From Bufo bufo (Eukaryota > Chordata > Amphibia > Anura > Bufonidae), in assembly GCF_905171765.1 (NCBI RefSeq), contig NC_053397.1, forward strand, positions 118,788,378 through 118,852,377: a stretch of 64,000 nucleotides of DNA, written 5' to 3'. The position numbers and the translations under genes are program-made. The notes beneath the pieces were generated by a model. The model worked only from the letters and a program-made list of their open reading frames with translations, had not been told where the DNA came from and made no database searches. Shown piece after piece: positions 11,064 to 22,228 of the stretch (positions within the stretch are counted from its first letter, which is position 1; every line of letters begins with the position of its first letter).

Positions 11064-11712
11064 TGTCACGAGGGTGTCAAGAACCACACCTGACTCCGTT
11101 ATACCCGGGGTCAGGAAGTCGCAGCGGTTGGCTGCGCGCTTTATGTAAGATAGGGCTGTTTCCTTATGGTAGCTTTCTGGGTTTGCTTTGCAACCCTTTT
11201 TGGCTCACTCAGGGATCCGTAGCTCCTTCTCCTCAGCTGTTCCTTGTCCAGCACTCCCAACCTCCTTATATTCCCCTCTCACACTTCTCTGGTTGCCAGA
11301 TATAGAGCTTCTTGCCTGGACATCTATTCTGACCCTCTGGAGCTGTGTTGCTGCGTTCTCTGGTTGTTGGTCCAGAACGCTACCCTCCGGATCCCTGTTG
11401 GACCTTTGTGGTCTGCTGTGGTCGCCCACCTGGGTGTATGTGTTTGTCTGTATTGTCTGTCCTCTCCCTGGTGTTTCCCTCTTAGTGTCAGTGGTGCGGA
11501 CTAGCGATCCCACCGGCCCGTTCACTATCTAGGGCTCATTTTAGGGAAAGCCAGGGTTTAGGCACGTGATCGCCGCACGGGTGAGGAACCCGTCTAGGGA
11601 CGTCAGGGCAGTCAGGTGCCAGCCGCAAGGTGAGTCAGGGGTCACCACTTTTCCCTCTCCCTTGGGCAGGGCTTTCCCTTTTCCCTCCCTGTGCGTGACG
11701 CCGCTCATTACA
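11064..11712 (+). repeat. Gypsy-2 5' LTR
   Basis: 649-bp LTR, TGTCACGAGG at the left and CTCATTACA at the right. It contains the TATA-like box TTATATTCCCC (from 11266) and the proposed RNA start GCCAGATATAG (11295). Confidence 0.93.
11267..11305 (+). promoter_or_regulatory. Gypsy-2 TATA box and predicted RNA 5' end
   Basis: TATAT begins at 11267 and GCCAGATATAG at 11295, again 28 nt apart. The 11-mer pairs with the site at 11713-11723. The sequence is unrelated to that of Gypsy-1 apart from the terminal ATATAG/TTATAG, yet spacing, length and pairing are the same. Confidence 0.65.
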
Positions 11713-11723
11713 TTATATCTGGC
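11713..11723 (+). promoter_or_regulatory. Gypsy-2 self-primer binding site
   Basis: The 11 nt directly after the 5' LTR read TTATATCTGGC. They pair with GCCAGATATAG in the LTR through ten Watson-Crick pairs and one G-U. No tRNA-like TGG start is present. Confidence 0.8.
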
Positions 11724-11779
11724 CCTTATTTTGTGTAGGTAAAAAAAAACAACATTTTTTTACCTACTTAGAATCCAGT

Positions 11780-12600
11780 ATGGATCAAATTGCTGCTCTG
11801 TCCAAACAATTTCATGGCCTGTCTTTGGAGGTGGCAAGATTGAAGGCGTCGGTCCTCCAGAAACAGCAGCAATTACAACTGACCGCAAGCCCAGCGGTTG
11901 CTACTGGTAACCAGGTTGTTGCGGAACCCAAGGTCCCTCTCCCTGACAGATTTTCTGGGGGAAGGGACAAGTTTTTGACATTCCGTGAGGCCTGTAAATT
12001 ATATTTTAAACTGCGCCCTTACTCCTCTGGTAATGAAGAAAAGCGGGTGGGGGTTGTTATTTCCCTGCTGCAGGGGGACCCGCAGTCCTGGGCATTCTCT
12101 TTACCCACTGATTCCCAGGCTCTTCGGTCAGTGGATGAGTTTTTCAGGGCCTTGGGTCTCATATATGACGACCCTGACCGAGTCGCACTGGCTGAATCAA
12201 GATTACGGAGACTCCTACAAGGAGAGCGGCCGGTAGAGGAGTATTGCTCTGACTTCGGTAGGTGGGCTACGGATACCCAATGGAACGACCCGGCTCTCAG
12301 GAGTAAGTTCTGCTCTGGGTTATCCCAAAGGGTTAAGGATGCGCTTGCATTATATGAGACTCCCTTTTCCCTTGATGCGGTTATGTCCCTTTCTATCCGA
12401 ATAGATAGACGCCTTAGGGACAGGTTGAGAAAACCGGAGCAATTGGTAACCCCTCCCAAGCAGCAGTTAGTCTGTACGGACTTAGACGAGCCTATGCAGC
12501 TAGGAGGAACTACTCGTCAGGTCCGTCCTCCTGAGGCTCGCCGTAGGCGTGGGTTTTTTTTTTTTTTGTGGGGAGAGGGGTCATTTCATTAATGTCTGTC
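11780..12600 (+). pseudogene. Gypsy-2 gag, frameshifted in its zinc knuckle
   Basis: The Gag polyprotein start MDQIAALSKQFHGLSLEVAR lies 68 nt after the LTR. The body matches Gypsy-1 Gag (FREACKLYFKLRPYSSGNE, YDDPDRVALAESRLRRLL). A long T-run near 12552-12566 has replaced the first part of the CCHC knuckle and shifted the frame. The rest of the knuckle (CGERGHFINVC) is readable in the next frame just afterwards. The T-run probably expanded by slippage, removing the first cysteine codon. Confidence 0.9.
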
Positions 12601-12652
12601 CTTCTTTCCTCAGAAACAAAAGACCGTCGGAAAACTACTAACCCCAGGCTGT

Positions 12653-14439
12653 GTGGAGGATGTCAGCGGTGGGGTATACGTTTCCTCCATACGTACATCG
12701 CAATTTGTGTTGCCAGCGTTTATTGTTTTTGGTGTTAAGACGGAGACTATTTCTTTCTTTCTAGACAGTGGAGCAGGGGTAAATTTGATAGATGCCCATT
12801 TTGCCCGCACTATGGGTTTGTCTCTCTGTACGCTACAGAGACCTATTCCCATATTCGCTATTGATTCTGCTCCTCTGTCTCAGAGAAACCTCACCCACAT
12901 TGTTCATAATTTACACCTTCGGTTAGGGGACCACCATAACGAGATGCTTTCATGTTATGTTCTGGAGGGGCTTCCCACTCCGGTAGTGCTGGGTCTTCCC
13001 TGGTTGGTAGCGCACAATCCAGTGGTGGATTGGCAGGCCAGGGAGATATTGGAGTGGAGTGAGCAGTGCAGAGAAAATTGCTTAAATAGCAATTGCTTAG
13101 TCGCCTCCATAACTACCCTATCTACATTTATTTTGGATTTTGAGGACGTTTTTTCTGAAAAGGGTTGTCAGAAGTTACCACCTCATCGTCCTTATGATTG
13201 CCCGGTTAACCTTATTCCCGGCGCAAAATTACGCAAGACCAGGTTATATAATCTTTCGGGTCCAGAGAGACAAGCCATGAAAGATTATATCTCCGAGAGC
13301 TTGGCTAAGGGACACATCAGACCCTCTTCTTCACCCGTGGCTGCAGGGTTTTTCTTCGTTAAAAAGAAAAATGGGGGCCTGCGTCCTTGCCTAGATTTTC
13401 GCGAATTAAATCGGATAACCATCCGAGACCCATACCCTCTTCCTCTCATTCCTGACCTGTTTAACCAGATTGCGGGTGCTAGGTGGTTCTCCAAACTTGA
13501 TCTTAGGGGGGCCTACAATCTGATTCGTATTAAGGAGGGGGATGAGTGGAAGACAGCTTTTAACACCCCTGAGGGGCATTATGAAAATCTAGTTATGCCT
13601 TTCGGTCTGACCAATGCTCCTGCCGTCTTTCAACATTTTGTTAATGACATTTTTAGTCATCTAATCGGCAGGTTTGTGGTAATATACCTAGATGATATTT
13701 TAATTTATTCGTCTGATCTGAGAACACATGAGGTGCATGTCAGACAAGTACTGCTGGTCCTACGGACGAATAAATTATATGCTAAAACTGAAAAATGTGT
13801 CTTCGCCGTTCAGGAGATACAATTCCTAGGTTATTTTTTATCTGCTTCAGGTTTCCGTATGGATCCTAGGAAGGTCCAGGCAATTTTAGATTGGGATCTT
13901 CCTGAGAACCTCAAAGCACTGCAACGGTTCTTGGGCTTCACGAATTTCTATAGGAAATTCATTAAAAATTATTCACTTATTGTAAAACCCCTTACTGACA
14001 TGACTAGGAAGGGGACTGATTTTTCTAAATGGTCTGACGCCGCTAAAGTTGCTTTTTCCTCTCTAAAAGAGAGGTTTACCTCGGCACCTGTACTAGTCCA
14101 ACCTGATGTCTCTCAGCCTTTTATTGTTGAAGTCAATGCATCAGAGGTGGGAGTGGGGGAGGTGCTGTCTCAGGGTCCGTCTCCTGGCAAACGGCGTCCT
14201 TGTGATTTCTTTTCTAAAAAACTATCTGCAGCAGAAAAGAACTACGATATTGGCAATAGGGAACTATTAGCTATTAAACTAGCGTTTGAAGAATGGCGTC
14301 ACTTTTTAGAGGGGGCAGTCCACCCCGTCACTGTGATTACGGACCACAAAAATCTTCTGTACCTCGAATCAGCTAAGCGTCTCACCCCTAGACAAGCTAG
14401 GTGGTCGCTATTTTTTGCCAGGTTTAACTTTGTGATTAC
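12653..14439 (+). pseudogene. Gypsy-2 pol, first part (protease, RT, RNase H)
   Basis: An open frame of nearly 600 codons. Protease with FFLDSGAGVNLID (near 12755), RT with LDLRGAYNL and IYLDDILIY (near 13690), and RNase H starting about 14110 (FIVEVNASEVG, where the catalytic aspartate position reads N) and including TDHKNLLYLES. The frame is uninterrupted up to the hAT-A insertion at 14440, within the last part of RNase H. The apparent C-terminus RDE comes from the transposon. Continues at 19985. Confidence 0.93.
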
Positions 14440-14954
14440 TAGGGATGAGTGAACCCGAACTGTATTTTCGTAAAAGTCCGTGTTCGGGTTCGGTGTTCGG
14501 CGCTTTCTTGGCGCTTTTTGAAAGGCTGCAAAGCAACCAATCAACAAGCGTCATACTACTTGCCCCAAGAGGCCATCACAGCCTTGCCTACTATTGGCAT
14601 GGCTGTGATTGGCCAGTGCAGCATGTGACCCAGCCTCTATATAAGCTTGGGTCACGTTGCGCTGCACGTCACTCTGCTGATTGAAGCATAGGGAGAGTTT
14701 GCAGCTGCGACGTTAGGGCGAGATTAGGCAGTGATTAACTCCTCCAAAAGACTTCATTCTGTGATCGATCTGCAGCTGTGGATCATTGAAGTGCTAATAT
14801 TGACTTGCTCACTTTTTTGAGACTGCCCAGAGCGTTTTTAGATCACTTTTTTTCTGGGGTGATCGGCGGCCATTTTGTGACTTGTGGTGCGCCAGCACAA
14901 GCTATCACCAAGTGTATTTAACCATCAATAGTGTGGTTATTTTGTGCTTTATCC

Positions 14955-15230
14955 TACATCAGCTGCAGGCTGAGCCTGTGTCACCGAAGTGCATTAAACC
15001 ATCAACAGTCTGGTTATTTTTTGGCCATATACTACATCAGCTGCAGGCTGAGCCTGTGTCACCGAAGTGCATTTAACCATCAACAGTCTGATTATTTTTT
15101 GGCCATATACTACATCTGGTGCAGGCTGAGCCTGTGTCACCCAAGTGCATTTAACCATCAACAGTGTGGTTATTTTTTGGCCATATACTACATCAGGGGC
15201 AAGTTGAGCCTGTCACCCAGCGCCTAAAAA
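14955..15230. repeat. 78-bp tandem repeat in hAT-A
   Basis: Copies of a unit beginning TACATCAGCTGCAGGCTGAG start at 14955, 15033, 15111 and 15189, exactly 78 bp apart, with a degenerate copy before them. They lie in the 5' subterminal region of hAT-A. Confidence 0.9.
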
Positions 15231-15658
15231 ATAGACCTGACATTTCTATTCAACCAAATCTGTACTGTTTTAGCTGGTCAAGTTATTTGTAGCGACCGTA
15301 AAAGCCCTTTTTTTTTTTCTGGGTTGAAAAACTATTCCCAAATTTGCCATTCTCAAAATAACTAGTTTCTGGTATTTGAGGCCTACTTGAAATCTATCCC
15401 AAAAAGGATATCTTACATTGAAGGTACTGATAGTGTCATTCAGAAAAACCTAAGACACACGCTACCGTGCAGATAGAAGTCTGATTCTGTGATTAAACCT
15501 TAACCTGTCACACAGTGCAAAAAAAAAACAGGTCTCACATTTCTATTCAAGCAAATCTGTACTGTTTTAGCTGGTCAAGTTATTTGTAGTGACCGTAAAA
15601 GCACATTTTTTTTTCTGGGTTGAAAAACTATTCCCAAATTTGCCATTCTCAAAATTGT
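15223..15658. repeat. Direct repeat upstream of hAT-A transposase
   Basis: A block of about 130 bp containing CATTTCTATTCAA, CTGTACTGTTTTAGCTGG and AACTATTCCCAAATTTGCC occurs at about 15238-15358 and again at 15537-15657. The second copy runs up to the transposase start codon at 15673. Non-coding leader of the transposon. Confidence 0.85.
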
Positions 15659-15672
15659 GGTGAACGGGAACA

Positions 15673-18600
15673 ATGAGGAAAACATCTAATAAGGGACGCG
15701 GACGTGGACATGGTCGTGGTGGTGTTAGTGGACCCTCTGGTGCTGGGAGAGGACGTGGCCGTTCTGCCACAGCCACACGTCCTAGTGTACCAACTACCTC
15801 AGGTCCCAGTAGCCGCCAGAATTTACAGGGATATTTGGTGGGGCCCAATGCCGTTCTAAGGATGGTAAGGCCTGAGCAGGTACAGGCATTAGTCAATTGG
15901 GTGTCCGACAGTGCATCCAGCACGTTCACATTATCTCCCACCCAGTCTTCTGCAGAAAGCGCACAGATGGCGCATGAAAACCAAGCCCATCAGTCTGTCA
16001 CATCACCCCCATGCATATCAGGGAAACTGTCTGAGCCTCAAGTTATGCAGCAGTCTCTTATGCTGTTTGAAGACTCTGCTGCCAGGGTTTCCCAAGGGCA
16101 TCCACCTAGCTCTTCAGCAGGGGTGGAAGAGATAGAATGCACTAACGCACAACCACTTATGTTTCCTGATGATGAGGACATGGGAATACCACCTCAGCAC
16201 GTCTCTGATGATGACGAAACACAGGTGCCAACTGCTGCGTCTTTCTGCAGTGTGCAGACTGAACAGGAGGTCAGGGATCAAGACTGGGTGGAAGACGATG
16301 CAGGGGACGATGAGGTCCTAGACCCCACATGGAATGAAGGTCGTGCCACTGACTTTCACAGTTCGGAGGAAGAGGCAGTGGTGAGACCGAGCCAACAGCG
16401 TAGCAAAAGAGGGAGCAGTGGGCAAAATCAGAACACCCCCCGCCAAGAGACTCCGCCTGCTACTGACCGCCGCCATCTGGGACAGAGCACCCCAAAGGCA
16501 GCTTCAAGAAGTTCCCTGGCATGGCACTTCTTCAAACAATGTGCTGACGACAAGACCCGAGTGGTTTGCACGCTGTGCCATCAGAGCCTGAAGCGAGGCA
16601 TTAACGTTCTGAACCTTAGCACAACCTGCATGACCAGGCACCTGCATGCAAAGCATGAACTGCAGTGGAGTAAACACCTTAAAAACAAGGAAGTCACTCA
16701 GGCTCCCCCTGCTGCCTCTTCTGCTGCTGCCGCCTCGGCCTCTTCTGCTGCTGCCGCCGCCTCGGCCTCTTCTGCTGCTGCTGCCGCCGCCTCGGCCTCT
16801 TCCTCTGCCTCTGGAGGAACGTTGGCACCTGCCGCCCAGCAAACATGGGATGTACCACCAACACCACCACCTGCGTCACCAAGCATCTCAACCATGTCAC
16901 ACGGCAGCGTTCAGCTCTCCATCTCACAAACATTTGAGAGAAAGCGTAAATTCCCACCTAGCCACCCTCGATCCCTGGCCCTGAATGCCAGAATTTCTAA
17001 ACTACTGGCCTATGAAATACTGTCATTTAGGCTGGTGGACACACACAGCTTCAAACAGCTCATGTCGCTTGCTGTCCCACAGTATGTTGTTCCCAGCCGC
17101 CACTACTTCTCCAAGAGAGCAGTGCCTTCCCTGCACAAACAAGTGTCTGATAAAATCAAGTGTGCACTGCGCAACGCCATCTGTGGCAAGGTCCACCTAA
17201 CCACAGATACGTGGACCAGTAAGCACGGCCAGGGACGCTATATCTCCCTAACTGCACACTGGGTAAATGTAGTGGCGGCTGGGCCCCAGGCGGAGAGCTG
17301 TTTGGCGCACGTCCTTCCGCCGCCAAGGATCGCAGGGCAACATTCTTTGCCTCCTGTCTCCTCCTACTCAGCTTCCTCCTCCTCTTCTTCCACCTGCTCA
17401 CACACCTTCACCACCAACTTCAGCACAGCCCGGGGTAAACGTCAGCAGGCCATTCTGAAACTCATATGTTTGGGGGACAGGCCCCACACCGCACAGGAGT
17501 TGTGGCGGGGTATAGAACAACAGACCGACGAGTGGTTGCTGCCGGTGAGCCTCAAGCCCGGCCTGGTGGTGTGCGATAATGGGCGAAATCTCGTTGCAGC
17601 TCTGGGACTAGCCGGTTTGACGCACATCCCTTGCCTGGCGCATGTGCTGAATTTGGTGGTGCAGAAGTTCATTTGCAACTACCCCGACATGTCAGAGCTG
17701 CTGCATAAAGTTCGGGCCGTCTGTTCGCGCTTCCGGCGTTCACACCCTGCCGCTGCTCGCCTGTCTGCGCTACAGCGTAACTTCGGCCTTCCCGCTCACC
17801 GCCTCATATGCGACGTACCCACCAGGTGGAACTCCACCTTGCATATGCTGGACAGACTGTGCGAGCAGCAGCAGGCCATAGTGGAGTTTCAGCTGCAGCA
17901 CGCACGGGTCAGTCGCACTGTGGATCAGACACACTTCACCACCAATGACTGGGCCTCCATGCGAGACCTGTGTGCCCTGTTGCGCTGTTTCGAGTACTCC
18001 ACCAACATGGCCAGTGGCGATGACGCCGTTATCAGCGTTACAATACCACTTCTATGTCTCCTTGAGAAAACACTTAGGGCGATGATGGAAGAGGAGGTGG
18101 CCCAGGAGGAAGAGGAGGAAGAGGGGTCATTTTTAGCACTTTCAGGCCAGTCTCTTCGAAGTGACTCAGAGGGAGGTTTTTTGCAACACCAGAGGACAGG
18201 TACAAATGTGGCCAGACAGGGCCCACTACTGGAGGACGAGGATGAGGAGGAGGTGGAGGAGGATGAGGATGAAGCATGTTCACAGCGGGGTGGCACCCAA
18301 AGCAGCTCGGGCCCATCACTGGTGCGTGGCTGGGGGGAAACGCAGGACGATGACGATACGCCTCCCACAGAGGACAGCTTGTCCTTACCTCTGGGCAGCC
18401 TGGCACACATGAGCGACTACATGCTGCAGTGCCTGCGCAACGACAGCAGAGTTGCCCACATTTTAACGTGTGCGGACTACTGGGTTGCCACCCTGCTGGA
18501 TTCCCGGTAGAAAGACAATGTGCCCACCTTACTTCCTACACTGGAGCGTGATAGGAAGATGCGCGAGTACAAGCGCACGTTGGTAGACGCGCTACTGAGA

Positions 18601-19101
18601 GCATTCCCAAATGTCACAGGGGAACCAGTGGAAGCCCAAGGCGAAGGCAGAGGAGGAGCAAGAGGTCGCCAACGCAGCTGTGTCACGGCCAGCTCCTCTG
18701 AGGGCAGGGTTATCATGGCAGAGATGTGGAAAAGTTTTGTCACCACGCCACAGCTAACTGCACCACCACCTGATACGGAACGTGTTAGCAGGAGGCAACA
18801 TTTCACTAACATGGTGGAACAGTACCTGTGCACACCCCTCCACGTACTGACTGATAGTTCGGCCCCATTCAACTTCTGGGTCTCCAAATTGTCCACGTGG
18901 CCAGAGCTAGCCTTTTATGCCTTGGAGGTGCTGGCCTGCCCGGCGGCCAGCGTTTTGTCTGAACGTGTATTCAGCACGGCAGGGGGCGTCATTACAGACA
19001 AACGCAGCCGCCTGTCTACAGCCAATGTGGACAAGCTGACGTTCATAAAAATGAACCAGGCATGGATCCCACAGGACCTGTCCATCCCTTGTGCAGATTA
19101 G
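15673..19101 (+). pseudogene. hAT-A transposase with a single in-frame stop
   Basis: One frame of about 1140 codons from ATG 15673, interrupted only by TAG at 18508-18510. The N-terminus is RG-rich. A BED-type zinc finger follows (WHFFKQCADDKTRVVCTLC ... RHLHAKH, about residues 280-335), then an alanine/serine low-complexity tract. The RNase H-like catalytic core begins with HLTTDTWTS (first D) and VVCDNGRNL (second D), includes acidic inserts, and the hAT C-terminal dimerisation region is LACPAASVLSERVFSTAGG. The stop falls in the motif LLDSR-stop-KD, where hAT proteins have LLDPRYK, so a single base change accounts for it. Everything else is readable. This is a very recently inactivated gene or one carried in other copies intact. 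Confidence 0.92.
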
Positions 19102-19220
19102 ATATTAACTACCTCCCCTTAACAATATATTATTCTACTCCAGGGCACTTCCTCATTCAATACTATTTTTAATTTCATTTTACCATTATATTGCGGGGCA
19201 ACCCAAAGTTGAATGAACCT

Positions 19221-19690
19221 CTCCTCTGTCTGGGTGCCTGGGCCTAAATGTGTGACAGTGGCCTGTTCCAGTGGTGGGTGACGTGAAGCCTGATTCTCTG
19301 CTATGACATGAAGACAGATTCTGTGCTGACATAAGGCCAGATTCTCTGTTACGCGACCTCTCTCCTCTGCCTGGGTGCCTGGGCCTAAATGTGTGACAGT
19401 GGCCTGTTCCAGTGGTGGGTGACGTGAAGCCTGATTCTCTGCTATGACATGAAGACAGATTCTGCGCTGACATAAGGCCAGATTCTCTGTTACGGGACCG
19501 CTCTCCTCTGTCTGGGTGCCGGGGCCTAAATGTGTGACAGTGGCCTGTTCCAGTGGTGGGTGACGTGAAGCCTGATTCTCTGCTATGACATGAAGACTGA
19601 TTCTGTGCTGACATGAAGCCAGATTCTCTGCTATGGCATGAAGAGACTGATTCTCTGCTGACGTGAAGCCAGATTCTCTGCTATGGGACC
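19221..19690. repeat. 141-bp tandem repeat in hAT-A
   Basis: Copies of a unit starting CTCCTCTGTCTGGGTGCC begin at 19221, 19362 and 19503, 141 bp apart, followed by a partial fourth copy. It lies in the 3' untranslated part of hAT-A. Confidence 0.88.
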
Positions 19691-19984
19691 TCTGTCCAAT
19701 TGATATTAGTTCATTTTAATTTTTTAAATTTTTATTTTAATTCATTTCCCTATCCACATTTGTTTGCAGGGGATTTACCTACATGTTGCTGCCTTTTGCA
19801 GCCCTCTAGCCTGGGCTGTTTTACAGCCTTTTTAGTGCCCAAAAGTTCGGGTCCCCATTGACTTCAATGGGGTTCGGGACGAAGTTCGGTTCGGGTTCGG
19901 ATCCCGAACCCGAACATTTCCGGGAAGTTCGGCCGAACTTCTCGAACCCGAACATCCAGGTGTTCGCTCAACTCTAGTGATTAC

Positions 19985-21600
19985 CTATCGTCCTGGGGCA
20001 AAGAATACCAAGGCTGATGCACTATCTCGTTGTTTCCCTGGAGGGGGTAATGTGAGTGATCCGGTGCCCATTCTTCAAAGAGGAGTGGTTGTTTCTGCGG
20101 TACACTCTGTTCTGGAGGGGAAGGTGTTAGAGGCCCAGGGGGACGCCCCGGTCTCTTGCCCCTCAGAGAAATTGTTTGTACCGTTAAACCTGCGTTTCGA
20201 ATTATTAAATGAACATCATAATTCGGCACTAGCTGGGCACCCGGGTAGTAAAGCACCCTTGGAGCTATTGTCTCGTCGTTTTTGGTGGCCAAGGTTGCCT
20301 CAGGATGTATTGGATTTTGTGTCTTCTTGTTCTACCTGTGCGCGCGCAAAAGTTTCACATACACGTCCTGCAGGGTCTCTATTACCACTCGTCATTCCCA
20401 ATAGACCATGGACACATCTGTCAATGGATTTTATCACTGACTTACCTTTGTCTGCAGGTAAAACAGTTATTTTGGTAGTAGTGGACAGGTTTAGCAAAAT
20501 GGTACACTTCATTGCGTTACCCGCACTACCTAATGCTAAGACTCTTGCTCAGGTATTCGTAAGTGAAATCGTGAAGCTTCACGGGGTCCCCTCCGATGTT
20601 GTTTCGGATCGGGGTACCCAGTTTATTTCTAAATTTTGGAAAGCTTTTTGTTCCCGTTTGGGGGTACACTTGTCCTTTTCCTCAGCTTTCCATCCTCAGT
20701 CGAATGGACAGACTGAGCGTACCAACCAAAACCTGGAGACATATCTAAGATGTTTTGTGTCTGAAAACCAAGAGTTGTGGTCATCATATTTACCGTTAGC
20801 TGAGTTTGCCATAAATAATCGTCGTCAGGAATCCACTGGCAAGTCACCATTTCTTGGTGCATATGGTTTTCATCCCCAATTCTGTACTTTCAAAGAGGGG
20901 GGGGGGTCTTCTGGGGTTCCCGAAGAGGAACGGTTTTCGTCATCTCTTTCATCGGTATGGCAGAAGGTGCAAGCTAACTTGAAAAATATGGGAGGTAAAT
21001 ACAAATGCATGGCTGATAAGAAACGGTCGCCAGGTCCGGACCTAGGAGTAAATGACTATGTGTGGTTGTCTACTAGGAATATTAAATTGAAGGTTCCCTC
21101 TTGGAAACTGGGTCCTAGGTTTATTGGTCCTTACAAAATTGTAGCTATCATCAACCCCGTGGCTTTTCGCCTGGAGTTACCTTAGACTTTTAAAATCCAT
21201 AATGTCTTTCATAAGTCGTTACTCAAAAAATATGTTCCACCTCTAGAACCGTCACCGCTGCCACCCCCTCCTGTTGTTGTGGATGGTAATCTAGAGTTTC
21301 AGATATCCAAAATTGTTAATTCTCGTCGGGTCCGCCGCTCTCTTCAATATCTGGTGCATTGGAGAGGTTACGGTCCCGAGGAAAGAATGTGGGTTCCTGC
21401 GTCTGAGGTAAACGCCGACAGGCTAGTTCGGATTTTTCATGCCTCTCATCCTGAGAGACCTGGTCCTGAGTGTCCGGAGGCCCCTCGTAGAGAGGGGGGT
21501 ACTCTCACGAGGTGTCAAGAACCACGCCTGACTCCGTTATACCCGGGGTCAGGAAGTCGCAGCGGTTGTGTCACGGCTGTATGTGAGCAACAAGAGCATA
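19985..21600 (+). pseudogene. Gypsy-2 pol, second part (integrase, chromodomain)
   Basis: Continues RNase H after hAT-A ([17 protein letters not shown]). Then the integrase zinc-binding region (CSTCARAK), catalytic motifs [16 protein letters not shown] and NGQTERTNQ, the C-terminal [19 protein letters not shown] block, and a chromodomain (LQYLVHWRGYGPEERMW, near 21345). One in-frame TAG at 21183-21185 separates integrase from the chromodomain. The frame is otherwise intact and runs through the polypurine tract (about 21485-21500) into the 3' LTR. Confidence 0.92.
21503..21568 (+). repeat. Gypsy-2 3' LTR, left part
   Basis: The LTR begins at 21503 with TCTCACGAGG, where the 5' LTR has TGTCACGAGG, so the conserved TG is mutated to TC. 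It is cut after 66 bp by Gypsy-3. The sequence continues at 27150. Confidence 0.88.
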
Positions 21601-22228
21601 CACAGTAAATAGAGCTACTGACCGGACCCAAACTAGGGAGGATAAAGGGTGACCCCTGTCAGACCCTCAAAGCTCTCCCTATGCTACTAAGCACATGCCC
21701 GGATCCAAATGGTGGAACGAGGCATGCCCGCGTACCTAAGACTGATGACCACTGTAACCCCTACAATAGTGGAAGGGGCACGGCCACCGGTGCCCTGCTC
21801 AGTATATGGACGGAACCGGGGTCGCCAGTCAGAAAACAAACAGAAACACTACAATGTCTGCACACTTAACTGAAGGAGCTGCAGGAGCAGTGAAGACAGA
21901 TCCAAAGACAGCTGGCAATATCCGGAGTACTTGCTGCAGCAGAACACAGGTCCAGTGAAATGATAGCACACAAGTGAAGATACTCAAGCAAGAGATACAA
22001 CTCAAATGAGAAATATAATCCGCACCCTACAAAAGGAGGAGGGGTGATTTAAGGGCAGATAAATCAAACACAGGAGGAACAGCTGGGAGGAAGGAAACAG
22101 AAAGTAAAGACCTCATCACAGGGGCGGAGAAACAGAGCAGAGAGAACTCCTCCAAGCTCTAGTAGTGACATCATCACAGGGGTGGAGAAACAGAGCTGTG
22201 AGAACGTCTCAAAGCTCTGGTAGTGACA
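21569..22228 (-). repeat. Gypsy-3 3' LTR
   Basis: TGTCACGGCTG on the + strand, ending GTAGTGACA. It lacks a short block (CTCAGATC, present in the other LTR near 26736). The polypurine tract follows at 22229-22243. Confidence 0.93.

Larger units (their letters stand above)
14440..19976 (+). mobile_element. hAT-A transposon
   Basis: A 5.5-kb element with imperfect terminal inverted repeats TAGGGATGAGTGAAC and TAGAGTTGAGCGAAC. It is flanked by the 8-bp duplication GTGATTAC (14432-14439 and 19977-19984), the hAT hallmark. It carries subterminal tandem repeats on both sides and a single long transposase frame with one stop codon. Subterminal segments at both ends are rich in the motif GTTCGGGTTCGG and its complement, likely transposase binding sites. 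Inserted in Gypsy-2 pol. Confidence 0.95.

Noticed and set aside
16504..16984. Long antisense and shifted frames over hAT-A (arginine, alanine or leucine rich)
   Set aside because: They are produced by the GCT-rich low-complexity tract of the transposase read in other frames.
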